A DNA stretch of 64,000 nt. Origin: Coprobacter tertius. GTDB lineage: Bacteria; Bacteroidota; Bacteroidia; Bacteroidales; Coprobacteraceae. This document shows positions 27,064-36,019 of this stretch, piece by piece. A program made the translations under genes and the position numbers. The notes below the pieces were generated by a model. The model had not been told where the DNA came from. It saw nothing but the letters and a program-made list of their open reading frames with translations, and ran no database searches. The stretch's first letter is position 1, and each line of letters opens with the position of its first letter. The stretch spans positions 62,001-126,000 of the forward strand of contig NZ_JANDHW010000008.1 in NCBI RefSeq assembly GCF_024330105.1, given 5' to 3'.

Positions 27064-29325
27064 TCATTCGGCCATTTCGAATGAGGGCGGTACGGCATCG
27101 GGGCCTGCCGCCCATTTTTTATTTGCCTGTTTCCCCATCGTAAACTCAAGTGTACCTCCCTGTTCGAGATCTTTATGAGAGAACCACGATTTATTCCATT
27201 CTTTTCCATTAAGTTTAGCCGATTGTATGTATTTGTTTTCGGGAGCATAATTGCGGCAAACAATGGTAAACTTCTTGCCGTTACCCAAATTTACAACAGC
27301 TTTTTCAAAACGCGGACTACCGATAACATACATAGGTAATCCCGGTGTTACCGGATAAAATCCTAAAGAAGAAAAAACAACGAATGCCGACATACCACCT
27401 CCATCTTCATCACCGGGAACTCCCATCAGATCGTTCCGAAACCACTGATCCATCAATGTACGTATTCTTTTTTGAGTACGCCACGGCTCACCAGCATAAT
27501 TATACAGATAAGGGATATGTAAAGAAGGCTCATTAGCCATAGAAAATTGTCCCACATTTCCGGTATGATCGGGTAACTGTGCATAAAACGAATATTTACC
27601 CTGTCCCAGTGGCGTATCGTACATACGTTCGAGTTCGGCAATAAACCTTTCATTACCCCCCATCAATTTGATCAAATCAGCAATATTATGAGGCACATCC
27701 CAACGATATACCCATCCGTTATTTTCGCCATAGGCCTCACGTGCGCCAAGACCACCCGACCAGGAATAATCGAAAGGCTCTATAAAATTACCCTCTTTAT
27801 CTTTGGGATGGAAAAACTTTGTCTCGGGATTAAATATCGTCCGATAATTAAGAGAATGTTTTGCAAAATATTTATAATCATCGGTTTTCCCCAAACGTTT
27901 AGCAATTTGCGACAAGCACCACTCATCATATACCGTCCCTAAAGTAACAGCTACCGGTTGTCGTTTTTCAAAAGAATGAACTTCAGGAGCAGTCTCCTTT
28001 TCTCCCGGAGCCAATGCCGGAAAATACCCGTGCTGTTTAAAAAAACGATCGATTTCCCCGGCTTTTTTTGCTGACCAAGGAGCCAAGGTTTTATCCATAA
28101 TCGCATTACGACAAGCCATATATGCTTTTTCCCAATCGATACCCGAAAGACCTTTTGCATACGAATCGAGCACGGTAGCAACTCCATGATTAGAATTCAT
28201 ACGTCTACTGTCACCAGTAACTTCCGGGAAAGTAGGCATCCAGAATTCAGGCATCTGCTCAGCCATCCTTATAAATGAATTAACCATATCGGTTTCCATC
28301 TGAGGCTCTATAATCACTCTCAAAGGATGAGTAGCACGATAAGTATCCCATATCCAATCATCTGTATAGAAAGGGGTACCGTTATCTTCGTGTATTTTAC
28401 CGTCGAAAGCGCTATAATATCTTCCATCTTCCGACAAATTGATCATGCGTTCGTAAGTACGGTACAACGACGTATAGAAAACCACTTTATCGTTAAAAAC
28501 ATCTCCGGTAACAGCGATTTTCCCCAATTTCTCATTCCACACATCACGCCCCTCGGCTGCAACTTGCTTCAGATTATAACCTTTTATTTCCCTAAGCAAA
28601 TTCTTTTTCGCCTGTTCGGTACTTATAAACGAAATACCATATCTTAGGCCAAGATCTTTCGTTCCCGAAGGATATTGCAATACGACACAGGCATTTTTCC
28701 CCGATGCTTTTTTTTCCGAAGCATCGATACGTCCGTCGGAATAGATACCTTCTGAGACCGGAGTAATATCGGTTTCGAGATAAATATAAATATGCGTCGA
28801 ATAACCGTCTATTTTCTGGTATCCCCAAACCGCATTCCCTTTAGCGGTAAGTTCTCCGTTCCTCGAATTCAATATCATATATACCGGCTTTTCGGGTAAA
28901 AGAGAAAATTCATATATAGCCGACTGATGCGAAGGAGCAAATTCTACCCCAATATTTTGTTCGTCGAGATATACACTATAATAATAAGGCTTTATCACTT
29001 CATCGTCATAACTGTATTTTACTACAGGCTTTACCTCAACGGCATTTTGTACGACACTTAAATTAAAAGCCGAACTGCCTCGATGACTGGTTACCACAAC
29101 AGGCAAACCATTTACTTTATTCCCGGTGTAATCTCCCCGTTCGGGATATACCCGCAACATACTGTTCGGTAAATGTACAGTAGGATAAGTAGGAACCAGC
29201 AAATGACTTATATTCCCCATATAAGGATTTACATAATCAACCGGGCTGAGCACTTTACCCGACATGGCATATCCTGTGCTTAAAAAGACCAGTAAAGAAA
29301 TAATAAAAGCAGATTTTAAATTCAT
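27064..29325 (-). CDS. GH92 alpha-mannosidase, secreted
   Basis: 753-residue Ca2+-dependent exo-alpha-mannosidase family, the main N-glycan/mannan-trimming family of gut Bacteroidales. A Sec signal peptide (FIISLLVFLSTGYAMS) is followed by the family start VDYVNPYMGN. Further family blocks are YTDDWIWDTYRATHPL, VTGDSRRMNSNHG and, near the C-terminus, GVPGDEDGGGMSAF with the acidic catalytic/Ca2+ residues. Length is normal. It may follow a short upstream unit (29490-29683, same strand). I see no clear TAnnTTTG box immediately before it. Preferred linkage (alpha-1,2/1,3/1,4/1,6) is not readable. Confidence 0.9.
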   Translation of the reverse strand: MNLKSAFIISLLVFLSTGYAMSGKVLSPVDYVNPYMGNISHLLVPTYPTVHLPNSMLRVYPERGDYTGNKVNGLPVVVTSHRGSSAFNLSVVQNAVEVKPVVKYSYDDEVIKPYYYSVYLDEQNIGVEFAPSHQSAIYEFSLLPEKPVYMILNSRNGELTAKGNAVWGYQKIDGYSTHIYIYLETDITPVSEGIYSDGRIDASEKKASGKNACVVLQYPSGTKDLGLRYGISFISTEQAKKNLLREIKGYNLKQVAAEGRDVWNEKLGKIAVTGDVFNDKVVFYTSLYRTYERMINLSEDGRYYSAFDGKIHEDNGTPFYTDDWIWDTYRATHPLRVIIEPQMETDMVNSFIRMAEQMPEFWMPTFPEVTGDSRRMNSNHGVATVLDSYAKGLSGIDWEKAYMACRNAIMDKTLAPWSAKKAGEIDRFFKQHGYFPALAPGEKETAPEVHSFEKRQPVAVTLGTVYDEWCLSQIAKRLGKTDDYKYFAKHSLNYRTIFNPETKFFHPKDKEGNFIEPFDYSWSGGLGAREAYGENNGWVYRWDVPHNIADLIKLMGGNERFIAELERMYDTPLGQGKYSFYAQLPDHTGNVGQFSMANEPSLHIPYLYNYAGEPWRTQKRIRTLMDQWFRNDLMGVPGDEDGGGMSAFVVFSSLGFYPVTPGLPMYVIGSPRFEKAVVNLGNGKKFTIVCRNYAPENKYIQSAKLNGKEWNKSWFSHKDLEQGGTLEFTMGKQANKKWAAGPDAVPPSFEMAE

Positions 29326-29492
29326 ATTGGGTTATTTATTTTGATTTTCAGAATATACAAATAGATTATTCTTGAAGCGACCGGATAAGCAAGCGGTCCG
29401 ATTCGGAAGTAAAAATACACAAAATTTCCAGCACCGAAAAATTATCTTTTATTCTTCACTCAGGAACCCAACAACGAAAGTATAGAAAGAAA

Positions 29493-29525
29493 AAGTCCGG
29501 CTGGACCTCACGCGCAACCGGACTT
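29493..29525 (-). terminator. Terminator-like hairpin upstream of GH92
   Basis: Arms AAGTCCGG (29493-29500) and CCGGACTT (29518-29525). Read on the minus strand it is followed by TTTTTCTTTC. It would end a transcript starting upstream of GH92, so it is a leader attenuator or the end of a separate small gene/RNA. Confidence 0.65.
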
Positions 29526-29563
29526 CTGCCTAAACTTAACCTAAAACATAAACTTTTTGCGTT

Positions 29564-29683
29564 TTAAACAAACAAGAACAAAGGCCTGATGCTTGCCATT
29601 CGATCCGGAAATGCGACAAGATCGGCCTCTCTCTTTACCAAACAGTCTATATTCCGGTTGCTCTTATTGTTTATCTCTCTCAT
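29564..29683 (-). CDS. Possible 39-residue small protein or leader peptide
   Basis: An ATG-initiated frame of 39 codons (begins MREINNKSNRN, ends SIRPLFLFV) that stops 39 bp before a terminator-like hairpin, with an A-rich stretch (AAAGAAATAATTAAT) before the ATG. I know no family for it. The DNA is also self-complementary (AGGCC at 29582 with GGCCT at 29624; GATC at 29602 with GATC at 29620), so it could be a structured leader or sRNA rather than a protein gene. Chance occurrence of a frame this short is quite possible. Confidence 0.3.
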   Translation of the reverse strand: MREINNKSNRNIDCLVKREADLVAFPDRMASIRPLFLFV

Positions 29684-29948
29684 ATTAATTATTTCTTTGT
29701 GAACATTATTTCTTTTTTGTTTAACCGTTACCAAAAAAACGATTTTGTTATTATGACGTGCAAGATAATAAAAGGTTTAATTAACAAGACAGATTTAACT
29801 TAATTAAATATCATATTTAACATTAATACCACTAAAATAAGGAAACTCAAGCATTCATTTTAACATATTGCCGTGCAGTCTCATAAAAACTACCTTAAAA
29901 CAGACAGGATTTATAGACCGACCTCTGCTAAATGTCATTTTTTTACGT

Positions 29949-29956
29949 TACTTTTG
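29949..29956 (+). promoter_or_regulatory. -7 box (TACTTTTG) of the lptF/G-ribBA unit
   Basis: Matches TAnnTTTG. Transcription would begin after ~29960, which rules out the upstream TTG start of the longest frame and supports the ATG at 29976. No clear -33 TTG. Confidence 0.5.
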
Positions 29957-29975
29957 CATGATAAAATATCGATGT

Positions 29976-31937
29976 ATGTTCCGTATAAAACGACTATATA
30001 CTTTTATTTTACAAACTTTTCTACCTTTATTCCTGATGACCTTTTTCATCTGTCTTTTCATTGTGCTCATGCAATTCCTATGGAAATACATAGATGAAAT
30101 GGTTGGAAAAGGAATAGAATTACCGGTGCTGCTCGAATTGTTTTTTTACGCTGCTGTGACATTTATTCCTATGTCATTGCCTCTGGCACTACTTCTGGCA
30201 TCACTGATGACATTCGGGAACCTGGGAGAACGTTTCGAATTGTTAGCGATAAAAGCCGCAGGTGTTTCCCTTATTCATATAATGAGGCCACTTATCGTAA
30301 TTATTTCGATTATTGCCGTCGGTGCCTTTTTTTTCCAAAATGACGTATTACCGAAAGCACAAGTTAAAATGTGGACACTGTTGTATTCGGTCAGACAAAA
30401 ATCTCCTGAACTCGAAATTCCCGAAGGTGTTTTTTATGATGGCGTAGAGGGATATAATCTGTTTGTAAAAAAGAAGAATCCCAAAACCGGAATGCTTTAT
30501 AATGTGCTTATCTACGATGTATCTAAAGGATATGAAAACATGATGATCATCGCTTCGGATTCTGGTATATTGAAACCGACTCCCGATAAAAAATATCTTT
30601 TTCTCACCTTGTACAGCGGCGAATCTTTCGACAATCTGAGCTCTAACGAGACTCCTGCCCGCACCGATCATGTACCGTACCGGCGGGAAACTTTCTCAAA
30701 AAAGGAAATACTGATACCTTTCGACGCCAACTTTGCACGTATGGATGAAAACGTAATGCAAAACCAATACATCGGGAAAGATATGAAAGAATTGCGTTCT
30801 TCCATAGATTCAATGAATACACGCATCGACAGTATCGGTAGCGGATTCGGAAAAAATCTGCAGAATACAGGATATTTTACACTATATAAATCGACGACAA
30901 AACCAGATGATAACGGTACACTGCCCGATTCTTTAAAAAACGTAGCCTCTAAAATAAACATCGATCGTATATACAGCAACTCTCCCCTTCTCATAAAACA
31001 ATCGATGCTCGATCGGGCCATTTCAAGAGCCGAAAACGTCAAACAGGATTACGAATACCGTAGCCTCGTTACTCAAGATGAAAAACGTATATTGAGAAGA
31101 CACCAGATAGAGATGCATCGTAAATTTACGTTGTCATTCGCCTGTCTCGTATTCTTCTTTATCGGTGCGCCTCTCGGAGCCATAATCCGCAAAGGAGGAT
31201 TGGGAATGCCGGTAGTAGTATCCGTAATGCTTTTCATTTTCTATTACATCATCGACAATACGGGATATAAAATGGCTCGTGACGGTCGTTGGGAAGTATG
31301 GGAAGGAATCTGGCTCAGCTCAGCGGTATTGCTTCCATTAGGTATCTTCCTTACCTATAAGGCGGTAAAAGATTCGGCTGTTTTCAACCGAGATGCCTAT
31401 ATGAATTTCTTCCGACGATTAATCGGGAAAAAAGAAAAACGGGATATTACGATGAAAGAATACGTTATTGAAGAAATATTACCTGAAAAAGCATTGAATA
31501 AGATTGAGGAGCTCGACCGCTTGTGCAACACGTTTTTATCTGAAAACGGTTCTTCACGACAATCATATATAAAATTCTGGACAAAAGGATATGATAAAGA
31601 AATGATATATGAAATTAGCGGACATCTCGAACATCTGGTCGAATATGCCCAAAACACCCGATCTCAAGAGATCATTAAAATTCTTAATACTTATCCGGTA
31701 ATCAGACACTTACTTTTATATCGAGCGGCTCCGACAAAATTCGCAGGAGTAATTTTCTCATTGGTTTTACCTTTATCGATTCCAGCTTATTTTGCTGGTA
31801 TACGTCAGCAAAAACAGCTCCGGAAAGAACTGAAACATATATTGGCTGCCGATCACTCCTTATATGAACTGATCGTAAACAATGAAAACGACAAAAAGAA
31901 CGAAATTAAAAAAAATAACTCCTCTCCGGTCTTGTAA
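29976..31937 (+). CDS. LptF/LptG-family LPS export permease (YjgP/YjgQ)
   Basis: 653-residue inner-membrane component of the Lpt bridge that moves lipopolysaccharide from the inner to the outer membrane with LptB/C. The N-terminus carries three hydrophobic helices (YTFILQTFLPLFLMTFF...), the characteristic SLPLALLLASLMTFGNLGER motif, a large periplasmic jellyroll (~residues 110-330), then three more helices and a long cytoplasmic C-terminal extension that is common in Bacteroidota. The start at 29976 is chosen because a -7 promoter box lies at 29949-29956; the longer frame starts at TTG 29868 upstream of that box. ribBA follows 41 bp later, probably in one transcript. Confidence 0.87.
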   Translation: MFRIKRLYTFILQTFLPLFLMTFFICLFIVLMQFLWKYIDEMVGKGIELPVLLELFFYAAVTFIPMSLPLALLLASLMTFGNLGERFELLAIKAAGVSLIHIMRPLIVIISIIAVGAFFFQNDVLPKAQVKMWTLLYSVRQKSPELEIPEGVFYDGVEGYNLFVKKKNPKTGMLYNVLIYDVSKGYENMMIIASDSGILKPTPDKKYLFLTLYSGESFDNLSSNETPARTDHVPYRRETFSKKEILIPFDANFARMDENVMQNQYIGKDMKELRSSIDSMNTRIDSIGSGFGKNLQNTGYFTLYKSTTKPDDNGTLPDSLKNVASKINIDRIYSNSPLLIKQSMLDRAISRAENVKQDYEYRSLVTQDEKRILRRHQIEMHRKFTLSFACLVFFFIGAPLGAIIRKGGLGMPVVVSVMLFIFYYIIDNTGYKMARDGRWEVWEGIWLSSAVLLPLGIFLTYKAVKDSAVFNRDAYMNFFRRLIGKKEKRDITMKEYVIEEILPEKALNKIEELDRLCNTFLSENGSSRQSYIKFWTKGYDKEMIYEISGHLEHLVEYAQNTRSQEIIKILNTYPVIRHLLLYRAAPTKFAGVIFSLVLPLSIPAYFAGIRQQKQLRKELKHILAADHSLYELIVNNENDKKNEIKKNNSSPVL

Positions 31938-31978
31938 AATACCCTACGGCCGAAGATAATTTATAAATAATATTAGGT

Positions 31979-33196
31979 ATGAGCGAAATTAAACTGAACA
32001 CAATAGAAGAGGCTATTGAAGATTTCCGACAAGGGAAATTCATAATTGTAGTTGATGATGAAGACCGGGAAAACGAAGGCGATTTCATCATCGCGGCAGA
32101 AAAAATTACCCCAGAAAAAGTCAATTTCATGATGACTAACGGACGTGGCGTACTCTGTGCTCCCATCACCGAAGAACGCTGTGCCGAACTCGATTTACCA
32201 ATGCAGGTTGCCAGTAATACATCGATACATGAAACACCTTTTACCGTAACCGTCGATAAGCTCGGAGGTGGATGTACCACAGGAGTATCGATGTACGACC
32301 GAGCAGAAACGATAAAAGCTCTGGCCGACCCACATACCAAACCGTCTGACTTAGGGCGTCCCGGACATGTAAGCCCTTTACGAGCACGCAGCCGGGGGGT
32401 ATTAAGACGCTCGGGACATACCGAAGCCGCTGTCGATCTGGCACGCCTTGCAGGTCTTTTTCCAGCCGGAGCACTGATCGAAATTATTAATGAAGACGGT
32501 ACCATGGCTCGACTTCCCCAGCTTATGGAAGTATCTAAAAAATTCGGAATCAAGATTATCGCCATAAAAGATCTCATCGCTTACCGGCTAAAACAAGAAT
32601 CGATCATCGAAAGAGGAGTAGAGGTTGATATGCCTACCGAAAGAGGACATTTCAGACTCATTCCTTACCGGCAGGTATCGAACGGCCTCGAGCACGTGGC
32701 ATTGATAAAGGGTACATGGGAGCCTGACGAACCGATTCTCGTGAGAGTACATTCCTCCTGTGTAACGGGAGATATATTCGGATCGAAGCGGTGCGAATGC
32801 GGAGACCAACTACATAAAGCCATGGAAGAAATCGAAAAAGAAGGCAAAGGGGTAATCGTATATATGAATCAGGAAGGCCGAGGTATAGGACTTATGAATA
32901 AAATGAAAGCCTACAAATTACAGGAAGAAGGATACGATACGGTAGACGCAAACTTACACCTCGGTTTTAAAGCCGACGAAAGGGATTACGGGGTTGGAGC
33001 AAGTATCCTTCGCGACTTAGGCGTACACAAAATGCGACTGATGACTAATAACCCCGTTAAACGAATAGGACTGGAAGGTTACGGTCTTGAAATCGTAGAA
33101 AATATACCGATCGAAATTACGCCTAATCCTTATAATCTTTTTTATATGAAAACGAAGAAAAAACGGATGGGCCATACGTTACATAACGTAAAATAA
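31979..33196 (+). CDS. ribBA: Bifunctional DHBP synthase / GTP cyclohydrolase II
   Basis: 405-residue two-domain riboflavin enzyme. The N-terminal domain (~1-205) makes 3,4-dihydroxy-2-butanone 4-phosphate; [11 protein letters not shown] and [16 protein letters not shown] are its signatures. The C-terminal domain (~206-405) opens the GTP imidazole ring. Its zinc cysteines are in [19 protein letters not shown], followed by QEGRGIGL. Both active sites look intact. It follows the lptF/G gene by 41 bp and ends at a strong terminator. No FMN riboswitch is visible upstream. Confidence 0.95.
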   Translation: MSEIKLNTIEEAIEDFRQGKFIIVVDDEDRENEGDFIIAAEKITPEKVNFMMTNGRGVLCAPITEERCAELDLPMQVASNTSIHETPFTVTVDKLGGGCTTGVSMYDRAETIKALADPHTKPSDLGRPGHVSPLRARSRGVLRRSGHTEAAVDLARLAGLFPAGALIEIINEDGTMARLPQLMEVSKKFGIKIIAIKDLIAYRLKQESIIERGVEVDMPTERGHFRLIPYRQVSNGLEHVALIKGTWEPDEPILVRVHSSCVTGDIFGSKRCECGDQLHKAMEEIEKEGKGVIVYMNQEGRGIGLMNKMKAYKLQEEGYDTVDANLHLGFKADERDYGVGASILRDLGVHKMRLMTNNPVKRIGLEGYGLEIVENIPIEITPNPYNLFYMKTKKKRMGHTLHNVK

Positions 33197-33233
33197 AATA
33201 CGAAATTATCCGGGAAACCGGACAGATAATAAT

Positions 33234-33281
33234 AAAACGGACAGAAATTACATCCTTTACCAAGTAATTTCTGTCCGTTTT
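33234..33281 (+). terminator. Terminator after ribBA, 18-bp perfect stem
   Basis: Arms 33234-33251 and 33264-33281 (core ACGGACAGAAATTAC) with a 12-nt loop, ending in TTTT. It isolates kdpDE from ribBA. Confidence 0.88.
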
Positions 33282-33371
33282 CAAACAAAGCCGATTTGTC
33301 GCATTAAAAACTTTGCTTATTTCGTTAAAACAAACTATCTTAGAGTTTTTCGGGTATAAAAGAAAAGGTAT

Positions 33372-34685
33372 ATGACAAAACATAGTATAAACCGGGAGAA
33401 TAACCCTCAAGACCTGTCATTTTCCGAATATCAGAAAGAAAAAGGGAAACTGGTGCTTTTCTTCGGGATGTGTATGGGTACCGGAAAGACCCATGCCATG
33501 ATCGAAAAAGCCTGCGCTATGAAAAAGAAAGGACTCGATGTGGTTATCGGCTGCCTTCATACAAAAGATAAAACCATCCTGAAAAAAGCCTCCGAAATAG
33601 AGCAAATTCCATTAAAACCCAATGGAGAACTCGATATAAATGCTATCCTCAATCGAAATCCGGCCCTTGTCATTATCGATGAAATGGCCCATTACAACAG
33701 TTCTGCCAGCCGACATCGCAACCGGCATCAGGATATTGAAGAACTTATCGATAAAGGAATTGGCGTATTTTCAACATTAAGCGCCATACAACTCGAAAGC
33801 TATTCTTACCTGATCACCGATGCTGTAGGCAATCGTTCCCTTTATACTGTCCCCGATATCGTATTCGAGCAATGCGATCTGGTTATACCCGTAGAATGCC
33901 CCATCAACGAAATCATACAGAAATATAAAGAAGGAAATATAAGTTACGATTTTCTTTCACCTAAACAACGGGAACTGTTCTTTTCGGAAGATAGCTTGTT
34001 GAATCTACAAAAAAATTACAAATCACTGCTTACCTTCCGCAAAAACGAGATTCAAAGAAAAAACTTAGCGGAAAATAAAATAGAAGACGCCAGCAAATCG
34101 GGAATTCGGTTATTGGTACCCATCACCGAGAACCGACATACCGAACGTTTATTACAACGGGCCAAAAACCTTTCGTACATGATGGATGCACCTCTGTTTG
34201 CCGTATATATCGATCACTCAGAGAAATTGACAAACCGGCAACAGGAACAACTCAATAATAATATAAGACTTGCTTACAGACTCGGAACTTATGTTATACG
34301 AACCTCCGGAGACAGTTGGGTAAATACAATGCTGAATGTCATCGAAAACGAGAAAATAACTCATATCGTTACCGAAAAATTTAAACGACATAAATGGAAT
34401 CCTTGGCGCAAAACCCCAATGGAACGCCTTTTATCGAAATGTGATGCTGTAGACATTTATGTCCTTTCGAATGAAATGGCCTTTATAAAAGAGAAAAAAG
34501 AAAAAAAGAAAAAAGGGAAAAGAAAAAGACCCCTTTACGCCAATATTTATTCTCGTTTCTTATTACCATCATTTTTTCTTTGGCATTTTATCCGATATCA
34601 AACATATTTTCTTCCCAGGCGATTATTTACTTATTTCTTCTGGTACTTTCCGTACAATCTCTGTTATTTCCTTCAGGGCCGATAA
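33372..34685 (+). CDS. kdpD: KdpD N-terminal part (KdpD + Usp domains), frame ends after -1 frame change
   Basis: Codes for the cytoplasmic sensor part of the KdpD kinase. The KdpD domain (~20-230) has a Walker-A-like GMCMGTGKTHAM and a Walker-B IIDEMAHYNSSASRH. The Usp-like domain (~245-370) starts at SGIRLLVPITENRHTERLL. At ~residue 375 the protein becomes lysine-rich (KEKKEKKKKGKRKR), and the frame then continues 50 more residues that resemble nothing in KdpD before TAA at 34683. The true continuation (membrane helices, GAF, kinase) is in the -1 frame from ~34508. An in-frame A_AAA_AAG heptamer at 34502-34508 marks a possible slip site. Either a programmed frameshift, a real mutation or a missing A in the assembly. 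Confidence 0.85.
   Translation: MTKHSINRENNPQDLSFSEYQKEKGKLVLFFGMCMGTGKTHAMIEKACAMKKKGLDVVIGCLHTKDKTILKKASEIEQIPLKPNGELDINAILNRNPALVIIDEMAHYNSSASRHRNRHQDIEELIDKGIGVFSTLSAIQLESYSYLITDAVGNRSLYTVPDIVFEQCDLVIPVECPINEIIQKYKEGNISYDFLSPKQRELFFSEDSLLNLQKNYKSLLTFRKNEIQRKNLAENKIEDASKSGIRLLVPITENRHTERLLQRAKNLSYMMDAPLFAVYIDHSEKLTNRQQEQLNNNIRLAYRLGTYVIRTSGDSWVNTMLNVIENEKITHIVTEKFKRHKWNPWRKTPMERLLSKCDAVDIYVLSNEMAFIKEKKEKKKKGKRKRPLYANIYSRFLLPSFFLWHFIRYQTYFLPRRLFTYFFWYFPYNLCYFLQGR
34502..34508 (+). promoter_or_regulatory. A_AAA_AAG slippery heptamer in kdpD (candidate -1 frameshift site)
   Basis: Zero-frame codons are gaA AAA AAG, the arrangement used by known bacterial -1 frameshift sites such as E. coli dnaX. 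Seven As run from 34501 to 34507. A small stem AAAGGG (34512-34517) / CCCTTT (34531-34536) starts 3 nt downstream. The downstream kinase frame is exactly -1. Confidence 0.5.
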
Positions 34686-36019
34686 TCATGTCTACTCTCA
34701 TCAGCGCTATTATTCTCGACTTGATATACACTTCACCATATTGGGAATTCAGCCTGTTTACCCCCAATAATTTCTTATTGATATTGCTTTTTATTTCAAT
34801 TCCTTTCATCAATACAATCTTTACGTCTCGATTCAGACGGCAGGAAGAGCAAAGCAGACGACGCGAACATGTTACTAATACAATGTTGAAACTATCGAAA
34901 AATCTCTCATTCGTATCGGGAAACATAGAAGTACAAAAAGTTGCTGTACAAACCATTAAAGAAGGTTTCGGATTTAATTGCGCCTTTATGCTTAAAAACA
35001 AAAACGGTGTATTGTCTAAGGAAGAGAGCGAATATTCGACCCTATCACTCACTCCGGAAGAAAGAGAAATCGCCGAATGGGTATTCGCGACACGAAGAGC
35101 TGCAGGACGGTCAACCGACACATTCATGGCTGAGGAAAAATCTTTTTATCCCCTCAATAGCTTGCGAATGAGTCTCGGCGTCATTATTATAAAAATGGGC
35201 CATCCGTTCAATGCCGACGAAGAATTACTTTGGATCACACTAAAACGACAAATATCGAATGCCCTCGAAAGAGAATACCTGAACGAAATTGCCAACCAAT
35301 CATTGCTATTACAAGAATCGGAAAAATTATATAAAACATTGTTTAATTCGATCTCACACGAATTACGTATTCCCGTAACATCTATTATTTCAGCCGCAGA
35401 AACCATGCGCACACTGGAAACAGGATTAAAACAAGAATTAAGCGAAGAGATTTACATGGCAGCCCAAAGACTATCGAAACTCATCGAAGACCTGCTGAAT
35501 ATGTCGAGAGTAGATTCAGGACGCATTTCTCCCCGTCTCGACTGGTATGACGTTCACGATCTTATAAGTTCGGTAGTAAAACAATTAAAAGAGCCTCTGA
35601 CGGAATATCATCTCGCTATTTATATCGACGAAGATATGCCTTTAGTCCGCATCGACATCGTCCTGCTCGAACAAATCTTATACAATCTTTTATACAATGT
35701 AATCGTATATGTACCCAAAGGGCGCAACGTAGAAGTCTCCGCCCGGCACGACGGACATAATTTCGTACTTTCGGTTACCGATAATGGAAATGGATTCAGC
35801 GAAAAAGACCTTCCCCATATTTTCGATAAATTTTATCGGGGTAATTCCTCCATTACAGGCGGATCCGGCCTCGGACTATCGATTGTAAAAGGCTATACCG
35901 ATGTATTGAAAGGCCGTGTTACGGCAAAAAATATGCCTGAAGGGGGTGCACGTATCACAATCTCGCTCCCGAGCGAAATACCAACTATCGAAAACCTAAA
36001 CAATAACGACGTAATATGA
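34508..36019 (+). CDS. kdpD: KdpD C-terminal part (4 TM + GAF + histidine kinase), in -1 frame
   Basis: Continuation of KdpD in the -1 frame. The four-helix membrane unit is complete only if read from the slip site: TM1 is in QYLFSFLITIIFSLAFYP, encoded before any ATG; TM2 has AIIYLFLLVLSV; TM3 has STLISAIILDLIY; TM4 has FLLILLFISIPFINTIF. A GAF-like region follows. Then the H-box SISHELRIPVTS, a slightly atypical N-box NLLYNVIVYVP, and G-boxes VTDNGNGF and GGSGLGLSIVKG. Independent starts would be TTG 34580 or ATG 34688, the latter 2 bp after the upstream stop, but both lose helices. The stop overlaps the kdpE start (ATGA). The kinase part looks under selection, so the gene is probably functional. 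Confidence 0.8.
   Translation, partial: EKREKKKTPLRQYLFSFLITIIFSLAFYPISNIFSSQAIIYLFLLVLSVQSLLFPSGPIIMSTLISAIILDLIYTSPYWEFSLFTPNNFLLILLFISIPFINTIFTSRFRRQEEQSRRREHVTNTMLKLSKNLSFVSGNIEVQKVAVQTIKEGFGFNCAFMLKNKNGVLSKEESEYSTLSLTPEEREIAEWVFATRRAAGRSTDTFMAEEKSFYPLNSLRMSLGVIIIKMGHPFNADEELLWITLKRQISNALEREYLNEIANQSLLLQESEKLYKTLFNSISHELRIPVTSIISAAETMRTLETGLKQELSEEIYMAAQRLSKLIEDLLNMSRVDSGRISPRLDWYDVHDLISSVVKQLKEPLTEYHLAIYIDEDMPLVRIDIVLLEQILYNLLYNVIVYVPKGRNVEVSARHDGHNFVLSVTDNGNGFSEKDLPHIFDKFYRGNSSITGGSGLGLSIVKGYTDVLKGRVTAKNMPEGGARITISLPSEIPTIENLNNNDVI

Larger units (their letters stand above)
29326..29975. other. 650-bp intergenic region GH92 / lptG
   Basis: Contains a minus-strand 39-codon reading frame (29564-29683) and its terminator-like hairpin (29493-29525), then ~250 bp of AT-rich sequence without features, and the lptF/G promoter box at the right end. 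The longest lptF/G frame extends into it from a TTG at 29868, which I do not accept as the start. Confidence 0.5.

Noticed and set aside
29590-29625. tRNA-like TTCGATCC sequence in the GH92 leader
   Set aside because: No acceptor or anticodon stem can be built around it; chance similarity to a T-loop.
29868-29975. N-terminal 36-residue extension of the LptF/G protein from TTG 29868
   Set aside because: The -7 promoter box at 29949-29956 lies inside it, and the residues do not match the family.
34580-34690. KdpD as two ordinary separate genes (sensor protein plus kinase)
   Set aside because: The region encoding TM1 and most of TM2 precedes the only ATG of the second frame and continues seamlessly from the poly-A junction, so a single ancestral gene with a frame change fits better. 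I cannot exclude a TTG start at 34580.
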